Shown here one piece after another: positions 60,115 to 64,000 of a DNA stretch of 64,000 nt. The DNA lies in assembly GCA_921293015.1 (NCBI GenBank), contig OV121084.1:25234946-25298945 (forward strand), written 5' to 3'. The notes beneath the pieces were generated by a model. It was not told the DNA's origin. It worked only from the letters and a program-made list of their open reading frames with translations, and did not search any database. A program made the translations under genes and the position numbers. The DNA is from Phorcus lineatus (taxonomy: Eukaryota > Mollusca > Gastropoda > Trochida > Trochidae). Numbering within the stretch: the stretch's first letter is position 1; each line of letters opens with the position of its first letter.

Positions 60115-61815
60115 TCCGCCAAGGAGAAAATTTGTCTCCAACTTGGTTTTTGATAATTATTAACGATCTTGAAGATTCACTAGCTGTAGATTCATGTTGT
60201 GGTTTAAAACTTAGACCTGAAGATTTTTACAACCGCTTGGAATCATTTATCACACTTTTCGCATTGTTATATGCCGATGGTACGGTTCTTATATCCGCAG
60301 ACCCCAATGATTTGCAAAGTATGTTAGATTCTTTTAGTAATTATTGTAATAAATGGAAGCTTAAAAATAATACCTCCAAATCCAAAATTCTCGTTTTCGG
60401 TGGATCAAAACAAGAATACAAGAGAAGCTTTAATATTGGAGACAACACCCTTGAAAATGATTATTGTTATACTTATCTTGGTGTAACATTACAAAAAAAT
60501 AGTAAATTTACTAAACTAAACGGTTACTGGTTGAAAAGGCAACAAAAGCTATGTTTTTCATATTAAGCCAAGGTAGAAATTAAACATACATACATACATA
60601 CATAAATAAAGACACTTATACAGCGCTGTTTTCTGACCGAAGCCACTCAAATGCGTTGGATACGTGCACGCTAACTGCGATATGCAGACCTGAACAGATA
60701 TGTTTTTAGATTTGAGTTCTGTTTATTGCTCCAGTGATCGTAATTGCATGTGTAGACTGTTCCAGAGTGATGGCCTGACCAAATGACTGACATCTGGTGG
60801 GTGGCACTTCTAAGAGAAATTTGGAACCTGATCGTAGGGATCTGGATGGATTGTAAACCTTTCCACTTAAAAGTTTTTGATTGTATGGTTACCCCAATTC
60901 TTTTATATGGATGTAAAATCTGGGGTTTTGAAACCACTTCATGTTTTGAAAATGTCCATCTTCGTTTTCTCTCAAATATTTAACATCGCTGCGGAAATGT
61001 ACACCCAACTATATGGTCTATGGTGAATTTGATAGATTCCCACTTGTTAATGTATCAAAACCAGAATGGTGTGTTTTCGGGCAAAACTTATAACTAGAAA
61101 GTCGTCAAAATTGTGCTCCTTGATTTATAAATTGAAATTCAACGATTTCATCCTTTGCAAATATGTACATAAATGGATAATTACCTTCTGAAAATTTTCG
61201 ACGAACTCGGATTGAGTTTTATTTGGAAATTTCGAAATTCTTCTGGCTAAAATCAGTCGTCAAAAGTGAATTAAAAAATAATAAGCAAATTGGAATTCAA
61301 CAATCGAAACCTCTTCAAAAACAACTGCTTATTGTATATTTAAAAATCCATCTCTCAACTTTGAACAATATCTAAATTGCCTACATTACATAAATCTTTT
61401 GAAATTCCGAACTTCTAACCATTTTCTCTCGATCAAGACGGGTAGATTGCGACAAATTCCTGTAAATGATAGGAAATATACACTGGACATTGGTGATTAA
61501 TTTCATTTTTTATTTTTATGTCCGCGATTAGAATTTGAAAGAGAAAAAAACATTCACAAATTTTACTTTATAAGACCAAATGTATTCAAAATGAACACCC
61601 TTTTTAATACAAATAAGCTAGGAGCTTTAAGGAAACTGTCAATGTTTTGTAAAATTATTATGTCTTTATTCATGAGATGTCCATAAGTTCGAAAGACACA
61701 TCTATTCAATCCACTCAATGTATTCAAAATTTGCATTGTATTGTATGTTGTGTATATGTATATATGTTATGTACCTCTCATGCTGCGGTCTGCAGCCTGA
61801 GTGTATTAAAGTTCA
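60115..61815 (+). mobile_element. Decayed LINE: reverse transcriptase palm to 3' end
   Basis: At 60132-60566 the RT palm reads SPTWFLIIINDLEDSL and LLYADGTVLISA, where the catalytic box YADD has become YADG; then FNIGDNTLEN and CYTYLGVTLQK. About 240 bp (60570-60810) seem unrelated, including a (CATA)n run and possibly another small insertion. The element resumes near 60865 (FDCMVTPILLYGCKIWGFE) and continues with many frameshifts and stops to a late-ORF2 segment near 61490-61520 (DIGDxFHFLFLCPRLEFER). The 3' UTR ends about attaaagttc, where a palindromic MITE is inserted. Inactive. Confidence 0.82.
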
Positions 61816-61933
61816 GGGCCTGCTTTCACAAAGCAACCTTAACTAAGGTTAACCTTAACTCCCATACTTTAACATTGCACTAAGGTAACCTTAAGGACTT
61901 ACGATCACCTAAGGGCTTTGTGAAAGGAGGCCC
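61816..61933. mobile_element. Palindromic MITE, 'ctttcacaaagc' family (copy 2)
   Basis: It starts gggcctgctttcacaaagca and ends gggctttgtgaaaggaggccc. A 6-bp direct repeat, agttca, sits directly on both sides (61810-61815 and 61934-61939). It is inserted at the 3' end of the LINE remnant. The internal ccttaactaaggttaacctt is shared in inverse order with the copy at 11098-11202. Confidence 0.92.
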
Positions 61934-61939
61934 AGTTCA

Positions 61940-62840
61940 GTTCAGATGATCAAAGACATGGTCACTTGACACCAGTTTGGAATGCTTAACTGAGCTACGT
62001 AGAGGTTACAAGTGATAAACGTAAAACTTTAGTAGTTCAATTATATAGGGATTTTTGAGGGGTTAGCAGAATTTGGGAATTATTTCAAAATGGATTTGTA
62101 CTTACCTAAACCTTCTTGTTCATTAAGAGACATTGCAGTTGTAAATACAAAAACAGTAATTGAATGTAGACTTAAAAGAATCTTGGAAAGAATTTTGTGG
62201 ATCTGTAAATTGGTGCACCTGCATTAGTCCGAAGTAAAAATAGATATGAAGAATTAATAGTTTATACGTTGCAAAAGAACTGTTGATTAAGTATACGAAA
62301 ATGTTTAACGTGTACATTTTAAGAAACTGATTAAAGAAAATCTGCATGAAATGGAAAAATAAATTATTGAGTTAATTTAGGTATAAAGAAGATTTTTAAA
62401 ATGTTGATAATAAAGTAATCGGAAAGACAATTTTATCTTCTCTACCCAGAATTATTTTTACCACAGTCTCTACAGTCTCAAGATGTCTTACAAATACAAC
62501 AAGAAAGAGACAACTTCTACCAATGTCAATCATAATTCTTAGAGAAATGTACATGTCGAGATGATTAATTAAATTTTCATCTGGTTGTAAACAGATTAAT
62601 TACCGCTGAGTTCCCATTTATCTGTGATAGCAGATGCAACATTAATTGTTCTCGACTTTAAGAGAATGTCGTATTGGAATTGTAAATTGGAATATTATCA
62701 AACACAATGTTATAAATGTCCATGAAACCTTTGATCAAAGAAATAATTTCAAACAGACATCCAAACCAAAAACAAAATTGACATTAAATGAAGAATTGAT
62801 TGAATTAGATTTACTCTCAAAGCATAAACAATCAAACCTG
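61940..62840. other. Intergenic; nothing recognised
   Basis: Open frames at 62123-62347 and 62646-62891 have no domain; the second overlaps the next repeat. Confidence 0.4.
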
Positions 62841-63297
62841 TTAAAGGGGCACAGAGTATGTTGTTGGGGTCATATATGTCAAAACAACTGATTGTATCGT
62901 AAAATTACCATTTTAATGCTTATCAGTTCAAAATAGTGAGAAAAAAGTAGCCTAAAGTTGTGATTTGTGATCGAAAACCGGACAGTGACGCGCGTCAATG
63001 ACTAAAACGAAATTTCGGAAACTTCGGACACAACGACAAATATGGTATGGTAGTGTTAAGCATATCATATAAGTAGTATACAAGCAAATGGGACGTAGAA
63101 TTTCAACTTCGAATCCTCTATATTGCCTTTCGTCGATAATCATTGAAAATAATTAAATGATAATAAATAATTTTTGCATTTAAGTGATATAAATGCAATT
63201 ATTTCGACATGACTTGAACTTTACGCAGGCCACATCGTATATTGGTTACTAATCAAGCTACATACTCAATTTTGAAACATACTATGTGTCACTTTAA
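62841..63297. mobile_element. TTAA-end repeat family, full-length copy (457 bp)
   Basis: The left end TTAAAGGGGCACAGAGTATG is mirrored by the right end CATACTATGTGTCACTTTAA (17 of 20 positions complementary). The internal core gtgatttgtgatcgaaaacc recurs in the copies at 14592, 15216 and ~56040. TTAA at both ends may be a target duplication, as in piggyBac-type elements. No coding capacity. Confidence 0.75.
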
Positions 63298-64000
63298 TCG
63301 AGATTAATGTATTTTAACCTCACTTGGAGGAAATTACAAAATAAAATTAAGTCGATTGAGCAAAAATATAGACAATTAGAAAGCAGATTTATAGAAATAA
63401 TTTTATGATAAGAACAAGATTTTGATTAAAGATCAAACTTGAATACCAGACGATACATAAAGATTACGCGAATGAAAAATGCACACATATTAATTAGAAG
63501 AAGATTTATTCCGCTTTAACCTCTTGGAGGAAAACCTTCATATGATGAAAACATTTTTGACTTTGAAAAAAAGAAATATGATCAAAGTTCTGGCCCTAAC
63601 GAATTTTTGAGCGACCCTTTTAAAATTCGTATGGAAATGATTTAATGAATGTTTGATATACAGTTTAAACTATGCATTTCCAAATGGTTTGCTATATGTA
63701 CCCCAAAAAACAAGCCCTTGACAAAGCATGACAAATGACAACAAAAGTAAGAAAAACTGGACACCAATATAATCATTAGATATTTCATTTTGATTATCTT
63801 CAACATTAACGGCACTAGTGCACGCATTACGGTTTAAATTGTCTATTTTAAAGAGGACCTATGCATTCACTTAAGCTTTCTATCGATGCAAAGAAATACT
63901 TAAAATTCTTTACAGTTGACCTGCAATCAACAATGAAAATGTTTAGACAGCCGCTGTCAGCTTGAACATATAAAAAATCTTTGGTTAGCTGTGCACAAAA
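63298..64000. other. Intergenic; nothing recognised
   Basis: AT-rich; the minus-strand frame 63642-63827 has no support. Confidence 0.4.

Overview
The window is eukaryotic, AT-rich, intron-rich and repeat-dense. GT-AG introns, a TLDc/IFI44-like GTPase, a three-exon globin, a LicD/fukutin-type enzyme and many LINE, SINE and foldback elements suggest a lophotrochozoan, most likely a mollusc. Species cannot be told from the sequence. Genes are sparse: four multi-domain genes can be supported, plus a few isolated exon-like stretches.

Layout. (1) 1-4267 (+): the 3' part of an IFI44-like gene, with the end of a TLDc domain and then a GTP-binding domain with P-loop, DTKG and TKVD motifs. Its last intron is filled by a ~54-bp minisatellite whose unit looks copied from the gene's own last 3' splice site. 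(2) 4268-24180: mostly non-coding, with a 5'-truncated LINE, a Mutator-like MITE with 9-bp target duplications, a SINE with a 13-bp target duplication, palindromic MITEs, a pogo-like MITE, a TTAA-bounded repeat family, a second LINE on the minus strand, and three or four exon-like stretches without an assigned gene. (3) 24181-37262 (+): a globin with canonical B12.2 and G7.0 introns, the first 11.4 kb long. An internal start would give an MGNN... N terminus suited to acylation, as in globin X. Its 3' end has been tandemly copied three times. (4) 37263-44800: repeats, including a palindromic MITE, a 29-nt poly-G tract and a broken Tc1/mariner transposase on the minus strand. (5) 44822-51744 (+): an eight-exon gene whose later exons look like LDL-receptor class B (YWTD) propeller blades followed by the start of an EGF-like module. 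Its introns hold trinucleotide repeats, a 39-bp minisatellite and a second Mutator-like MITE. (6) 54587-55565 (-): an intronless-CDS LicD-family type II membrane protein. (7) 56217-64000: a perfect 152-bp foldback MITE with 8-bp target duplications, a possible LTR-like or promoter segment, a decayed LINE whose reverse transcriptase box reads YADG, and further repeat copies.

The genes are not an operon or a visible pathway; they are neighbours in a repeat-rich animal genome. The most unusual theme is that two of the four genes have tandem arrays seeded from their own exon edges: the IFI44-like last 3' splice site and the globin stop-codon region. No CRISPR array, rRNA or intact tRNA gene was seen.
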